Assembly: GCA_964653285.1 (NCBI GenBank)
Contig: CAZZEX010000061.1
Span: forward strand, 1-27,860
Length of the DNA: 27,860 nucleotides
Direction: 5' to 3'
Origin: CAZZEX01 sp964653285
GTDB taxonomy: Bacteria; Chloroflexota; Anaerolineae; B4-G1
Shown piece after piece: positions 15,352-23,584 of this stretch. The position numbers were made by a program, and so were the translations under genes. The notes under the pieces were generated by a model that saw only the letters and a list, made by a program, of their open reading frames with translations, did no database searches and was not told the origin of the DNA. Numbering within the stretch: the first letter of the stretch is position 1; every line of letters starts with the position of its first letter.

Positions 15352-17007
15352 ATGGACAAGAAAGGTTCAACGGCTGTACAGCGGTCTCCGCGCCTGTCCA
15401 CAGATGGTCAGGGCTTCAAGCGATTGGTCAAAGCCGCGCTGGCCTGGCTGCAACGTCACCAGACCGCCATCAACGTGCTCAATGTTTACCCGGTTCCCGA
15501 TGGTGACACAGGGACCAACATGGTGTTGACGATGCAATCCGCCTGGGCCGAGATCAAAGACTCTCCAGAGCGCAACGTGGGGCAAGTAGCCCATCAGATG
15601 GCGCACGGCGCACTGATGGGCGCTCGAGGCAACTCCGGCGTCATTCTCTCTCAAGTCTGGCGCGGGTTTGCGCGCAGTCTGGACGAGAAAGAGACCTATC
15701 ACGCTCAAGACCTGGCCGCTGCATGCCGGGAAGCGACAGTGACCGCCTACAAGGGCGTGGTCAGGCCAGTCGAGGGCACGATCCTCACCGTCGCCCGCGC
15801 CGTCGCCGACGCGGCGACGCGGGCAGCGGAAGAGACAGAGGATCTGGTGCACGTGCTGGAGCACATGGTGTTCGCCGCCCACGAAGCCGTCGCGCTCACC
15901 CCTTCACTGCTCCCGGTGCTCAAAGAGGCGGGGGTGGTGGATGCCGGCGGCCAGGGATTATTCGTCATCCTGGAGGGCATGTTGCGCTACATGCGAGGAG
16001 AACCCGTCGCCGAGAATGTACAACTGGTCGAAGCGGTAGACCTTATGTCCACAGGGTTGGAGCCTGGCGAGGTCGGCTACGGCTACGACGTGCAGTTCCT
16101 CATCGCCGGACAAGAGCTGGAGATGGACACCATCCGTCAGAGGATCATGGAAATGGGCGAGTGCCCGCTCGTCGTGGGCGACTCTACGATGGTCAAGGTG
16201 CACGTTCACGTGCCCGACCCTGGCATCCCCATCAGTTACGGAGCCAGCCTGGGCTCGCTGCGCGACGTCGTTGTGGAGGACATGCAGGCCCAGTATCAGG
16301 ACTTCATCGTCGAGCGCGAGTTGCCGCCGTCTCCATCGCCCCAGCCCTCCCAGGAGATCGGCGTCGTGGCCGTCGTCCTGGGTGATGGACTGGCCCGCGT
16401 TTTCAAGAGCCTGGGAGTAGGCGCCATCGTGTACGGCGGCCAGACAATGAACCCCAGCACCCAGGACTTGCTAGAGGCGATCGAGAATCTACCAGCCGAG
16501 CGTGTGATCCTGCTGCCCAACAACAGCAACGTCATCATGGCTGCCGAGCAGGCCCGCGCACTTAGCAACAAGCCCGTGGCCGTCATCCCCAGCCTCTCCA
16601 CCCCGCAAGGCATCGCGGCGCTGCTGGCGATCAACTACCAGGCCGATTTCGAGGCCAACGTGGCCACGATGACGAGCGCGATGGAAGAAATCGAGACGGG
16701 CGAGATCACCACCGCAACCCGCTCCGCGAAGATCAACGGTATGGAGATCGCCAATGGACAGATTATCGGCTTGCACAACGGGGAACTGAAAGCGAGCGGC
16801 ACGACGATCGAGGAAGTCGTACAGACATTGTTGGAGGAGATGAATTCAGCCCAATGCGAGATCATCACCCTGTACTACGGCGACCCCGTCAGCGAAAGCG
16901 ACGCCAACGCACTGGCTGACCTCCTGCAGCGGAATTGGCCTGACCAGGAGATCGAAGTCATCGCCGGTGGACAGCCCCATTACCATTACATCCTCTCGGT
17001 GGAGTGA
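15352..17007 (+). CDS. fakA: Fatty acid kinase catalytic subunit
   Basis: FakA phosphorylates fatty acids that are held by FakB proteins, giving acyl phosphates for phospholipid synthesis. The N-terminal DAK2/DhaL domain shows NVLNVYPVPDGDTGTNMVLTM, whose Asp residues bind Mg-ATP, and MGARGNSGVILSQVWRGFA. A middle domain and a C-terminal domain (LPNNSNVIMAAEQA, then VIPSLSTPQGIAALLAIN) complete the usual architecture of about 550 residues. The frame can start at the TTG at 15331, which overlaps the asp23 stop, but I prefer the ATG at 15352; neither has a perfect ribosome binding site. Two fakB genes follow directly, which supports the assignment strongly. Confidence 0.92.
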   Translation: MDKKGSTAVQRSPRLSTDGQGFKRLVKAALAWLQRHQTAINVLNVYPVPDGDTGTNMVLTMQSAWAEIKDSPERNVGQVAHQMAHGALMGARGNSGVILSQVWRGFARSLDEKETYHAQDLAAACREATVTAYKGVVRPVEGTILTVARAVADAATRAAEETEDLVHVLEHMVFAAHEAVALTPSLLPVLKEAGVVDAGGQGLFVILEGMLRYMRGEPVAENVQLVEAVDLMSTGLEPGEVGYGYDVQFLIAGQELEMDTIRQRIMEMGECPLVVGDSTMVKVHVHVPDPGIPISYGASLGSLRDVVVEDMQAQYQDFIVERELPPSPSPQPSQEIGVVAVVLGDGLARVFKSLGVGAIVYGGQTMNPSTQDLLEAIENLPAERVILLPNNSNVIMAAEQARALSNKPVAVIPSLSTPQGIAALLAINYQADFEANVATMTSAMEEIETGEITTATRSAKINGMEIANGQIIGLHNGELKASGTTIEEVVQTLLEEMNSAQCEIITLYYGDPVSESDANALADLLQRNWPDQEIEVIAGGQPHYHYILSVE

Positions 17008-17054
17008 CCGACACCACTGATTATTAACTGCTAACTGCCAATCTTGGAGGTTCC

Positions 17055-17921
17055 GTGCCCAGAGTCCACATCGTTACCGACAGTGCAACAACCACCAAAC
17101 CGGCCGTCGCCAAACAGCTCAACATCACTATCGTACCCCTGACCGTCCGCATTGACCACGAAGACTACCAGGATGGCACGGACTTGGATCACGAGGGGTT
17201 GCTGCTCCGTATGGCTCGCGACCGCATCCGGCCCGGCATCGTCGGCCCGACTGCCGAGCAGTTCTGGCACGTATACAGCCGTCTGACACGCCGTACCAAT
17301 CAGATCATCTCGCTCCACTCCTCGGCCAGTCTCAGCCCCGTCAACCGTGAAGCCCAGATGGCGGCACGCGAGTTCCTGGGCCGCTGCGATATCGTGGTTA
17401 TGGATTCGGAGACGCTCTCCCTGGGTCTGGATATCCTGGTGCAGAAGGCAGCACAATTGGCCAACGAGTCCGTCTCATTGGCCGAGATCATGCGCCAGAT
17501 TCGGGGGATCATCCGACGCATTTACATCGCGCTTATCACCGACACGCTGGACTACCTGGAACACAGCCGGCTCATCAGCCCAGCCCAGGCCATCCTGGGC
17601 ACTATGTTGGGCATCAGGCCCTTTCTGGCGATCGAGGAGGGCAAGATTATCCCTATGGAAAAAGTTCGCAGCCGCGAACGTGCGATAGACAAACTGGCCG
17701 AGTTCGCCAATGAGTTCTCCGACATCGAACGGGTGGCCATTTTGCAAAGCACCCCCTACCCCACAGAGGAGACGAGGATGCTGCAAGAGCGATTGGAACT
17801 CATCGCGCCGGGCCACGAGCCTCCCATCCTGCTCTACGGCCCACTGCTGGCGTCCCACATCGGGCCAGACGGGATGGGCCTGATAGTGTACGAGGGAACG
17901 GGCAAGGAGATATTATTCTGA
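17055..17921 (+). CDS. fakB1: DegV-family fatty acid-binding protein, first copy
   Basis: A 288-residue DegV/FakB protein starting at a GTG with GGAGG four bases upstream. It opens with RVHIVTDSATTTKPAVAKQL, has GPTAEQFWHVY where the family has a TSQPS-like block, and ends with ASHIGPDGMGLIVY. The usual S-x-x-L-S-G-T-Y lipid-head motif is altered to SSASLSPVNREA, so the Gly-Thr of the pocket is missing. This suggests a different acyl preference or weaker kinase coupling, by inference. A three-unit 7-bp repeat (17022-17042) lies in the spacer before it. The stop overlaps the next start by one base. Confidence 0.88.
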   Translation: MPRVHIVTDSATTTKPAVAKQLNITIVPLTVRIDHEDYQDGTDLDHEGLLLRMARDRIRPGIVGPTAEQFWHVYSRLTRRTNQIISLHSSASLSPVNREAQMAAREFLGRCDIVVMDSETLSLGLDILVQKAAQLANESVSLAEIMRQIRGIIRRIYIALITDTLDYLEHSRLISPAQAILGTMLGIRPFLAIEEGKIIPMEKVRSRERAIDKLAEFANEFSDIERVAILQSTPYPTEETRMLQERLELIAPGHEPPILLYGPLLASHIGPDGMGLIVYEGTGKEILF

Positions 17922-18766
17922 TGAACCGAGTGCGCATTCTCACCGATAGTACATCTGACGTGCCCCCCGAAGTAGCGGCCCGACTGCACATCACCATCGT
18001 GCCGGCCTACATCCAGATCGGCAATCGTAGTTATCGAGATGGACCTTATTCTGGGGGGCTCAGCCGGGAGGAGTTCTACGCTCAACTGCCCACTATGCCG
18101 GTCGTGCCGACCACCGCCGTGCCGCCGGCCCACGAATTCGCCATGGCGTATCGCAGCCTGGCAGGTGAGGCAGACGAGGTGATCGCTATCGTGATCTCGA
18201 CCGACCTGAGCGGGATGTACAACGTCGCACACCTGGGTGCACAGGAAACGCCGGACTTGAAAGTGCACATCGTGGACTCAGGACAGGTCACAATGGGGCT
18301 CGGTTGGATAGTCATCGCGGCGGCCGAATCAGCAGCAGACGGCAAGAGCGCCCAAGAGATCCTGGCTCTGGTCGAGGACATGAAGCAGCGGGTGCACGTC
18401 TACGCGATGCTCGACACGCTGGAATACCTGCGCCGCAGCGGACGGGTGAGTTGGGCACGGGCGAAAGCCGCTCAGATCCTGCGCGTCAAGCCGGTTGTGG
18501 AGGTGCTTCTGGGCAAAGTCAGGGATCTGGGACGTGCGCGGACGAGACGCCGGGCCATCGAACAACTGGTGGAACTCACACGCGCCTTGGGCCCGCTGGA
18601 GCGGTTGGCAATCCTCCACTCTTACGCTCCCGAGGTAGACGACCTCCGCAGCCGCCTGACCGATCTTTGTTCACCCAGGCGACTGCTCACCGTCGCAGCC
18701 ACCACTATCATCGGCACCCACGTAGGGCCGCGAGGGCTGGGCGTGGCGGCCGTGACGGCTGGATAG
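17921..18766 (+). CDS. fakB2: DegV-family fatty acid-binding protein, second copy
   Basis: A 281-residue DegV/FakB protein with the more canonical motifs: RILTDSTSDVPPEVAARL, TTAVPPAHEF, ISTDLSGMYNVAHLGA, LDTLEYLRRSGRVSW and IGTHVGPRGLGV. FakB proteins carry a fatty acid and present it to FakA. Two paralogues in tandem usually separate saturated from unsaturated or differently branched acyl chains; here that is inference. It follows fakB1 with TGATG overlap and precedes recG by three bases. Confidence 0.92.
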   Translation: MNRVRILTDSTSDVPPEVAARLHITIVPAYIQIGNRSYRDGPYSGGLSREEFYAQLPTMPVVPTTAVPPAHEFAMAYRSLAGEADEVIAIVISTDLSGMYNVAHLGAQETPDLKVHIVDSGQVTMGLGWIVIAAAESAADGKSAQEILALVEDMKQRVHVYAMLDTLEYLRRSGRVSWARAKAAQILRVKPVVEVLLGKVRDLGRARTRRRAIEQLVELTRALGPLERLAILHSYAPEVDDLRSRLTDLCSPRRLLTVAATTIIGTHVGPRGLGVAAVTAG

Positions 18767-18769
18767 GAC

Positions 18770-21190
18770 ATGACGACGCCCATTAAGAAACTGACCAAGA
18801 TCCTCCGCCTGGAGGCGGAGAGGTATCAGGACCGGGCCGTCTTTGGCGGCCTGACCCGCTACGCCGACACCTGGTCGCGGGAGGCCCAGGCCATCTTTGG
18901 ACCTGAGGCATCCGACTGGATCCAGGAAGTGGCCGACCGGTTGCGCGTCTACAGCAGCCTCCCTGAGCCAGCCGTCCGCCAGGAGACTGTGGCCGCGTTG
19001 TTGGAAATGCTCAAGGCCGCCCCCGCCCCCCAACAGAGGGAAAACGGGAAAGTAGCGCCTGCCCCACCAACTCCCCGCCGGGCTGAGCCAGTTTCCAGTC
19101 CACCTGCGCCTGCCTACGCCCGCACCGGCCTCGATTCCCAGGTAACCGCTCTGCAAGGAGTTGGACCCAAGCAAGCCGAGCGGCTGACCAAACTGGGCAT
19201 CCACACCATCCGCGACATGCTCTACCTTTTCCCCCGCCGTCACGACGACTACTCGCAACTCAAGCCGATCAACCGCCTCGAGTACGGCGAAGAGGTCACC
19301 ATCATCGCTCAGGTCTGGGACGCTGGCGCACGTGAGACCCGGGGAGGCGGCAGCATCTTCAAGGCCATCCTCTCTGACGGCACTGGCTTCATCGAGGCCA
19401 CCTGGTTCAACCAGCCCTACCTGGCAGATCGTGTCAAGCATGGTCAACAGATCGTCATCAGCGGCCGGGTGGACGAATACCTTGGCCGGCTGTGCTTCAC
19501 TTCTCCTGAGTGGGAACCTCTGAAAGAGGAACTGCTACACACGGCCCGTCTCGTGCCGGTCTACCCTCTCACCGAGGGCATCAGCGCCAAGTGGCTGCGC
19601 CGCCTGATGAAACGCACCGTGGACTACTGGTCCAGGCGGTTGCCCGACCACCTGCCAGCCTCGGTGCGCCAGGAGACGAGCCTGCTGCACCTGGAGACCG
19701 CTATCGCCCAGGCCCACTTCCCGGACAGCAAGGAACTGTTAGAGCAAGCCCGCTACCGGCTGGCCTTCGACGAATTATTCGTGCTGCAGATCGGCCTGCT
19801 GCGTCGGCGCCACCTGTGGCGCTCGGAACCAGGCAAACCGCTGCCGGTGAACGAAGCCACTCTCAACGACTTCATCCGCACTCTGCCGTTCGAACTGACC
19901 CGCGCCCAGCAGCGCGCGTTGCGGCAGATAGTGGCCGACCTGCGTTCAAGCCAGCCGATGAACCGGCTCCTGCAGGGGGACGTGGGCTCAGGCAAGACGG
20001 TCGTGGCGGCGGCGGCGATGGCCCTGACCGTGGCTGCCGGTGCCCAGGCGGCAATGATGGTCCCCACCGAGATCCTGGCCGAGCAGCACTATAACACCCT
20101 GACCCGGCTTCTTCCCCTTTCTTCGGCGAGTGGGCCAGGTAATCTGTCCAACGTCCGCCTCCTCACGGGCAGCGTCACCGGACGAGAGCGGGAAGAAATC
20201 TACGCCGGGCTGGTCGATGGCAGCGTGGACGTCGTCGTGGGCACCCACGCGCTGATCCAAGAGGGTGTGCAGTTCAAGGAGTTGGCGTTGGTGGTGATTG
20301 ACGAACAGCACCGTTTCGGTGTGCGCCAGCGGGCGGCGCTGCGGCAGAAAGGATACAATCCCCACCTGCTGGTGATGACCGCCACCCCCATCCCCCGCTC
20401 CCTCGAACTGACGCTGTGGGGCCACCTGGACGTCTCGATCATTGACGAGATGCCGCCGGGCCGTAAACCAGTCGTGACCCGCTTGATCCTGCCCACCGAG
20501 CGGGCACGAGCCTACAGTTTCGTACACAGCCAGGTCGAAAAAGGCCGCCAGGTGTTTATCATCTGCCCGCTGGTCGAGGAATCGGAGAAGGTCGAGGCAA
20601 AGGCTGCTGTTGACGAGTATAAGCGCCTCCAAGAGCACATCTTCCCCGACCTGCGACTGGGCCTGTTGCACGGGCGGATGAAAGGGGAGAAGAAAGAGGC
20701 CACGATGGCCCGCTTCGCCCAGGGGGAACTGGACGTCCTGGTCGCCACCTCCGTCGTCGAGGTGGGGATTGACGTGCCCAACGCCACAGTGATGCTCGTC
20801 GAGGGGGCCGACCGCTTTGGCCTGGCGCAACTCCACCAGTTCCGGGGCCGCGTGGGCCGGGGTGAGCACGCCTCTTACTGTCTCCTCGTCTCCGACTCCG
20901 CCTCCCCCGAGGCGCAGGAGCGACTGCAGGCGGTCGAGGCCACCAACGACGGCTTCGCACTGGCGCAGAAGGACCTGGAACTGCGCGGGCCGGGAGAGTT
21001 TCTCGGCACCCGCCAGTCGGGCTTTCCAGACCTCAAATTGGCCAGCGTGACCGATCTGCGGCTCATCGAGGCCGCCCGCGAGGCTGCCCGCCGCTTTTTC
21101 AAGACCGACCCCGAACTAGCCAACCCGGACAACCGGCTTCTTGCCCGCCGGGTGGCACAGTTCTGGAAGGGGGAAGGAGAAGTCAGTTGA
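18770..21190 (+). CDS. recG: ATP-dependent DNA helicase RecG
   Basis: RecG remodels stalled replication forks and branched DNA. The 806-residue protein carries a non-conserved N-terminal extension of about 120 residues (Pro/Ala-rich near residues 85-115). The wedge/OB domain starts at LDSQVTALQGVGPKQAERLTKLG. The helicase core has QGDVGSGKT (Walker A, around residue 405), a DEQH box (VVIDEQHRFGVRQR, around residue 510), TATPIPRS and the C-terminal motifs VVEVGIDVPNATVM and HQFRGRVGRG. Length and motifs are complete. It is embedded between fakB2 and coaD with almost no spacing, so it is co-transcribed with them. Confidence 0.97.
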   Translation: MTTPIKKLTKILRLEAERYQDRAVFGGLTRYADTWSREAQAIFGPEASDWIQEVADRLRVYSSLPEPAVRQETVAALLEMLKAAPAPQQRENGKVAPAPPTPRRAEPVSSPPAPAYARTGLDSQVTALQGVGPKQAERLTKLGIHTIRDMLYLFPRRHDDYSQLKPINRLEYGEEVTIIAQVWDAGARETRGGGSIFKAILSDGTGFIEATWFNQPYLADRVKHGQQIVISGRVDEYLGRLCFTSPEWEPLKEELLHTARLVPVYPLTEGISAKWLRRLMKRTVDYWSRRLPDHLPASVRQETSLLHLETAIAQAHFPDSKELLEQARYRLAFDELFVLQIGLLRRRHLWRSEPGKPLPVNEATLNDFIRTLPFELTRAQQRALRQIVADLRSSQPMNRLLQGDVGSGKTVVAAAAMALTVAAGAQAAMMVPTEILAEQHYNTLTRLLPLSSASGPGNLSNVRLLTGSVTGREREEIYAGLVDGSVDVVVGTHALIQEGVQFKELALVVIDEQHRFGVRQRAALRQKGYNPHLLVMTATPIPRSLELTLWGHLDVSIIDEMPPGRKPVVTRLILPTERARAYSFVHSQVEKGRQVFIICPLVEESEKVEAKAAVDEYKRLQEHIFPDLRLGLLHGRMKGEKKEATMARFAQGELDVLVATSVVEVGIDVPNATVMLVEGADRFGLAQLHQFRGRVGRGEHASYCLLVSDSASPEAQERLQAVEATNDGFALAQKDLELRGPGEFLGTRQSGFPDLKLASVTDLRLIEAAREAARRFFKTDPELANPDNRLLARRVAQFWKGEGEVS

Positions 21191-21714
21191 CCCGCATCGC
21201 TATCTACCCTGGCACCTTTGACCCTATTCACCTGGGACACGTGGACATCGCCACCCGGGCGGCCAATATCTTTGATGAGTTGGTGGTCGCCGTCTACGAC
21301 CGGCCAGCGAAGAGCCTGCTGTTCACCGTCGAGGAACGAGTTGAGTTGGCGCGCCGGGCTTTGGACGGCCTGGCAGGAGTGCGCGTGGTACCTTATGGCG
21401 GATTGACGGTGGATTTCGCACGCCAGGTCGAAGCGCAGGTCATCGTGCGCGGGCTGCGAGTCATCTCTGACTTCGAACTAGAGTACCAGATGGCGCTCAC
21501 CAACAGCCAACTTGCGCCAGAGATCGAGTTCGTGTGTCTGATGACGCGCCAGACCCACGCTTTCCTGAGTTCCAGCATCGTCAAGGAGATCGCGTTGCTG
21601 GGGGGCGACGTGAGCGCGGTGGTCCCGCCTCACGTCGTGGCCGCGATGGAGGCAAAACGACGCGAACGAGAGAAGAACCATGAACCCGTGCCGCTTTTTT
21701 CACTGCGCGATTGA
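21187..21714 (+). CDS. coaD: Phosphopantetheine adenylyltransferase
   Basis: This enzyme adenylates 4'-phosphopantetheine to dephospho-CoA in CoA biosynthesis. The 175-residue protein begins RIAIYPGTFDPIHLGH with the nucleotidyltransferase T10/H18 pair, followed by VRGLRVISDFELEYQMALTN and SSSIVKEIALLGGDV. The start is the TTG at 21187 overlapping the recG stop (TTGA), with AGGAG seven bases upstream. The C-terminal 20 residues (KRREREKNHEPVPLFSLRD) are longer than usual. Confidence 0.96.
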   Translation: MTRIAIYPGTFDPIHLGHVDIATRAANIFDELVVAVYDRPAKSLLFTVEERVELARRALDGLAGVRVVPYGGLTVDFARQVEAQVIVRGLRVISDFELEYQMALTNSQLAPEIEFVCLMTRQTHAFLSSSIVKEIALLGGDVSAVVPPHVVAAMEAKRREREKNHEPVPLFSLRD

Positions 21715-21729
21715 ACGTCGGAGGCCGAC

Positions 21730-22209
21730 ATGGACATTCTATACCTGGTAGACCGTCTGGAAGAGATCATCAAGGGGAGCAAACAGTTGCCCTTCAGCAG
21801 CCTGCGGCTGGTGGACGAGCGCCACATCTGGCCCCTGCTCGACCAGATGCGCATTTCGATCCCCGATGAAGTGCGGCGCGCCGAGCGGATCGTCCGCGAG
21901 AAAGAGCGTACCATGGCTCAAGCCCAGGAGGAAGCGGAACGCATCGTCACGCTGGCACGCACCGAGGCAGCCCAACTCACAGCAGAGCACACCATCGCCC
22001 AGGCTGCCGAGGCCCAAGCCGCCTCTATCCGCGAGCAAGCCAAGCAAGAGGTAGAAGGCATCCGCACCGGCGCCGACAACTACGCCTTCGACGTCCTCTG
22101 TAAACTGGAGCAGAACCTAAAGCGGGCGCTGACGGTGACCGAAAACGGCATCCGTGCCATCCAGGTCGAACGCGAGAGAAGCGAGAACAAACCGCCCGCC
22201 AAGGAATAG
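21730..22209 (+). CDS. Coiled-coil protein downstream of coaD
   Basis: A 159-residue, highly charged, mostly helical protein. Residues about 45-115 form a continuous coiled coil rich in Ala, Glu, Gln and Arg (RAERIVREKERTMAQAQEEA and onwards), reminiscent of ATP synthase b subunits or DivIVA, but there is no transmembrane helix and no ATP synthase context. It opens MDILYLVDRLEEIIKGSKQL and ends with a basic/acidic tail. GGAGG is five bases before the ATG. Similar proteins are found after coaD in related genomes according to general knowledge; no function is established. Confidence 0.8.
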   Translation: MDILYLVDRLEEIIKGSKQLPFSSLRLVDERHIWPLLDQMRISIPDEVRRAERIVREKERTMAQAQEEAERIVTLARTEAAQLTAEHTIAQAAEAQAASIREQAKQEVEGIRTGADNYAFDVLCKLEQNLKRALTVTENGIRAIQVERERSENKPPAKE

Positions 22210-22235
22210 GACGATAGCGACGATGGCGAGACACC

Positions 22236-22264
22236 TTGACAGGTTCATCGCTCACCCCTATAAT
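22236..22264 (+). promoter_or_regulatory. Perfect-consensus sigma70 promoter for rpmF-fabD
   Basis: TTGACA (22236-22241) and TATAAT (22259-22264) with a 17-base spacer, which is the ideal sigma70 arrangement. Transcription should start near 22271, exactly where the leader hairpin begins. Confidence 0.9.
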
Positions 22265-22270
22265 ACGTCT

Positions 22271-22299
22271 CCCTGCAATCCCGTAGGGGATGCAACGGG
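22271..22299 (+). promoter_or_regulatory. 5'-terminal hairpin of the rpmF leader
   Basis: ATCCC (22278-22282) pairs with GGGAT (22287-22291) around a GTAG loop. TGC/GCA continue the stem across a bulged A, and CCC (22271-22273) can pair with GGG (22297-22299). It sits at the predicted transcript start, 28 bases before the rpmF ATG. Confidence 0.5.
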
Positions 22300-22326
22300 T
22301 TAATCAGAAAGGAGCACGAAGAAACT

Positions 22327-22512
22327 ATGGGGGCAGTACCCAAGCGTAGAATATCGAAAGGCCGTCGGGGAAACCGTCGCAGCCATTGGAGACTAAAGGC
22401 CACGCGATTGGTGACCTGCCCACAGTGCGGCGCACCGGTGCAACCACACCACGTCTGCCTGTCCTGCGGCACCTATCGCGGTACCCAGGTCATCGAGATC
22501 GAAGAGGAATAG
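22327..22512 (+). CDS. rpmF: 50S ribosomal protein L32 (bL32)
   Basis: A 61-residue zinc-binding ribosomal protein: MGAVPKRRISKGRRGNRRSH, then C31-x2-C34 and C44-x2-C47 (CPQCGAPVQPHHVCLSCG) and GTYRGTQVI. It usually lies next to fatty acid synthesis genes, as here with fabD. The nearest AGGAG is about 12 bases from the ATG, longer than usual. Confidence 0.97.
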   Translation: MGAVPKRRISKGRRGNRRSHWRLKATRLVTCPQCGAPVQPHHVCLSCGTYRGTQVIEIEEE

Positions 22513-22545
22513 CAGGAAGCAGGAAGCAGGAGGCAAAAGACAAGA
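22511..22545 (+). repeat. Heptanucleotide repeat between rpmF and fabD
   Basis: Three perfect AGCAGGA units followed by two degenerate ones (GGCAAAA, GACAAGA). The array begins within the rpmF stop codon (TAG at 22510-22512) and fills most of the intergenic space before fabD. Confidence 0.92.
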
Positions 22546-22565
22546 AGCACCAGAAAAGGGCTGGT

Positions 22566-23495
22566 TTGAGCAAGACTCTGTGTGCCCACCTCTTTCCGGG
22601 CCAGGGATCCCAATACGTGGGAATGGGGCGCGATCTTCACGCCACCTTCCCTGCAGCCCGCGCTGTGTTCGCCCAGGCTGACCGTATCCTGGGCATTAGT
22701 TTGTCGCGGCTGTGCTTTGATGGACCAACCGAACCACTGAACGACACATTGAACACACAGCCAGCCATTCTCGCCACCAGCATCGCCGCGCTGCGGGTGT
22801 TGGAAGAACGCGGGATGGGCAGCCCGGCCTACGTGGCCGGGCACAGCATGGGGGAATTCAGCGCACTGGTGGCGGCGGGGGCCCTCTCCTTTGAGGGCGG
22901 GCTGAGGCTCGTGCGCGAGCGCGGCCGGTTGATGAAGCAGGCCGGGGAGCAGAGCCCCGGCGGGATGGCGGCCGTGCTGGGGCTGGAGCGTGAGCCATTG
23001 GAGGCAATCTGTGCCGCAGTGCGGAAGCAGAGCGGTGAGTACGTGGGAATCGCCAACGACAACTGTCCCGGCCAACTCGTCATCTCCGGGGCACTCGCGC
23101 CGCTGGAGCAGGCGATGGAACTGGCAAAGGAGCGGGGAGCCCGGCGCGTGATCCGGCTGGCCGTGAGCATCGCCGCCCACTCCCCTTTGATGGCCGAGGC
23201 TGCCGCCGAATTTCGCTGCCTCCTCGACGCGACGCCGTTCCACGAGCCGGCCGTCCCGCTCGTGGCCAACACTACCGCCGGCCCGCTCAGTGACGCCGAC
23301 GGTATCCGCGACGCCCTGGGACGGCAACTCACCTCCCCGGTGCGTTGGAGCGAGTCGGTGCGCTGGATGATCGCGCAGGGGGTGACGCGCTCCGTCGAGG
23401 TGGGACCGAAGGAGGTGCTCACCGGCCTCCTGCGGCGCACAGACCGCGCGGTGGAGGGGCTGAGCACCGCCCAGGCCCTGGCCCGGGAGGCGTGA
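22566..23495 (+). CDS. fabD: Malonyl-CoA:ACP transacylase
   Basis: FabD loads malonyl groups from CoA onto acyl carrier protein for fatty acid synthesis. The 310-residue protein has the oxyanion-hole segment LFPGQGSQYVGMG, the nucleophile GHS94MGEFSALVAAGAL and the catalytic His H205 (AAHSPLM), with GPKEVLTGL near the end. The start is a TTG at 22566; the open frame extends to 22386 but overlaps rpmF completely. The ribosome binding site (AAGGG) is weak. It is the last gene of the housekeeping block; no other fab or plsX gene is next to it in this window. Confidence 0.95.
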   Translation: MSKTLCAHLFPGQGSQYVGMGRDLHATFPAARAVFAQADRILGISLSRLCFDGPTEPLNDTLNTQPAILATSIAALRVLEERGMGSPAYVAGHSMGEFSALVAAGALSFEGGLRLVRERGRLMKQAGEQSPGGMAAVLGLEREPLEAICAAVRKQSGEYVGIANDNCPGQLVISGALAPLEQAMELAKERGARRVIRLAVSIAAHSPLMAEAAAEFRCLLDATPFHEPAVPLVANTTAGPLSDADGIRDALGRQLTSPVRWSESVRWMIAQGVTRSVEVGPKEVLTGLLRRTDRAVEGLSTAQALAREA

Positions 23496-23534
23496 GGCCA
23501 GGGAATGGAAAACAAAGACCCGGATTCGCAATGC

Positions 23535-23557
23535 CGCAATATTGCGAAGTACTTCGC
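23535..23557. repeat. Two overlapping perfect palindromes before the recombinase gene
   Basis: CGCAATATTGCG (23535-23546) and GCGAAGTACTTCGC (23544-23557) are each perfect palindromes and share three bases. They lie in the 89-base gap between fabD and the recombinase start. They could be recombinase binding sites, an operator or a mobile hairpin repeat. Confidence 0.75.
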
Positions 23558-23584
23558 GTATTCCAAGCGAGAAGGCAAACTAGT

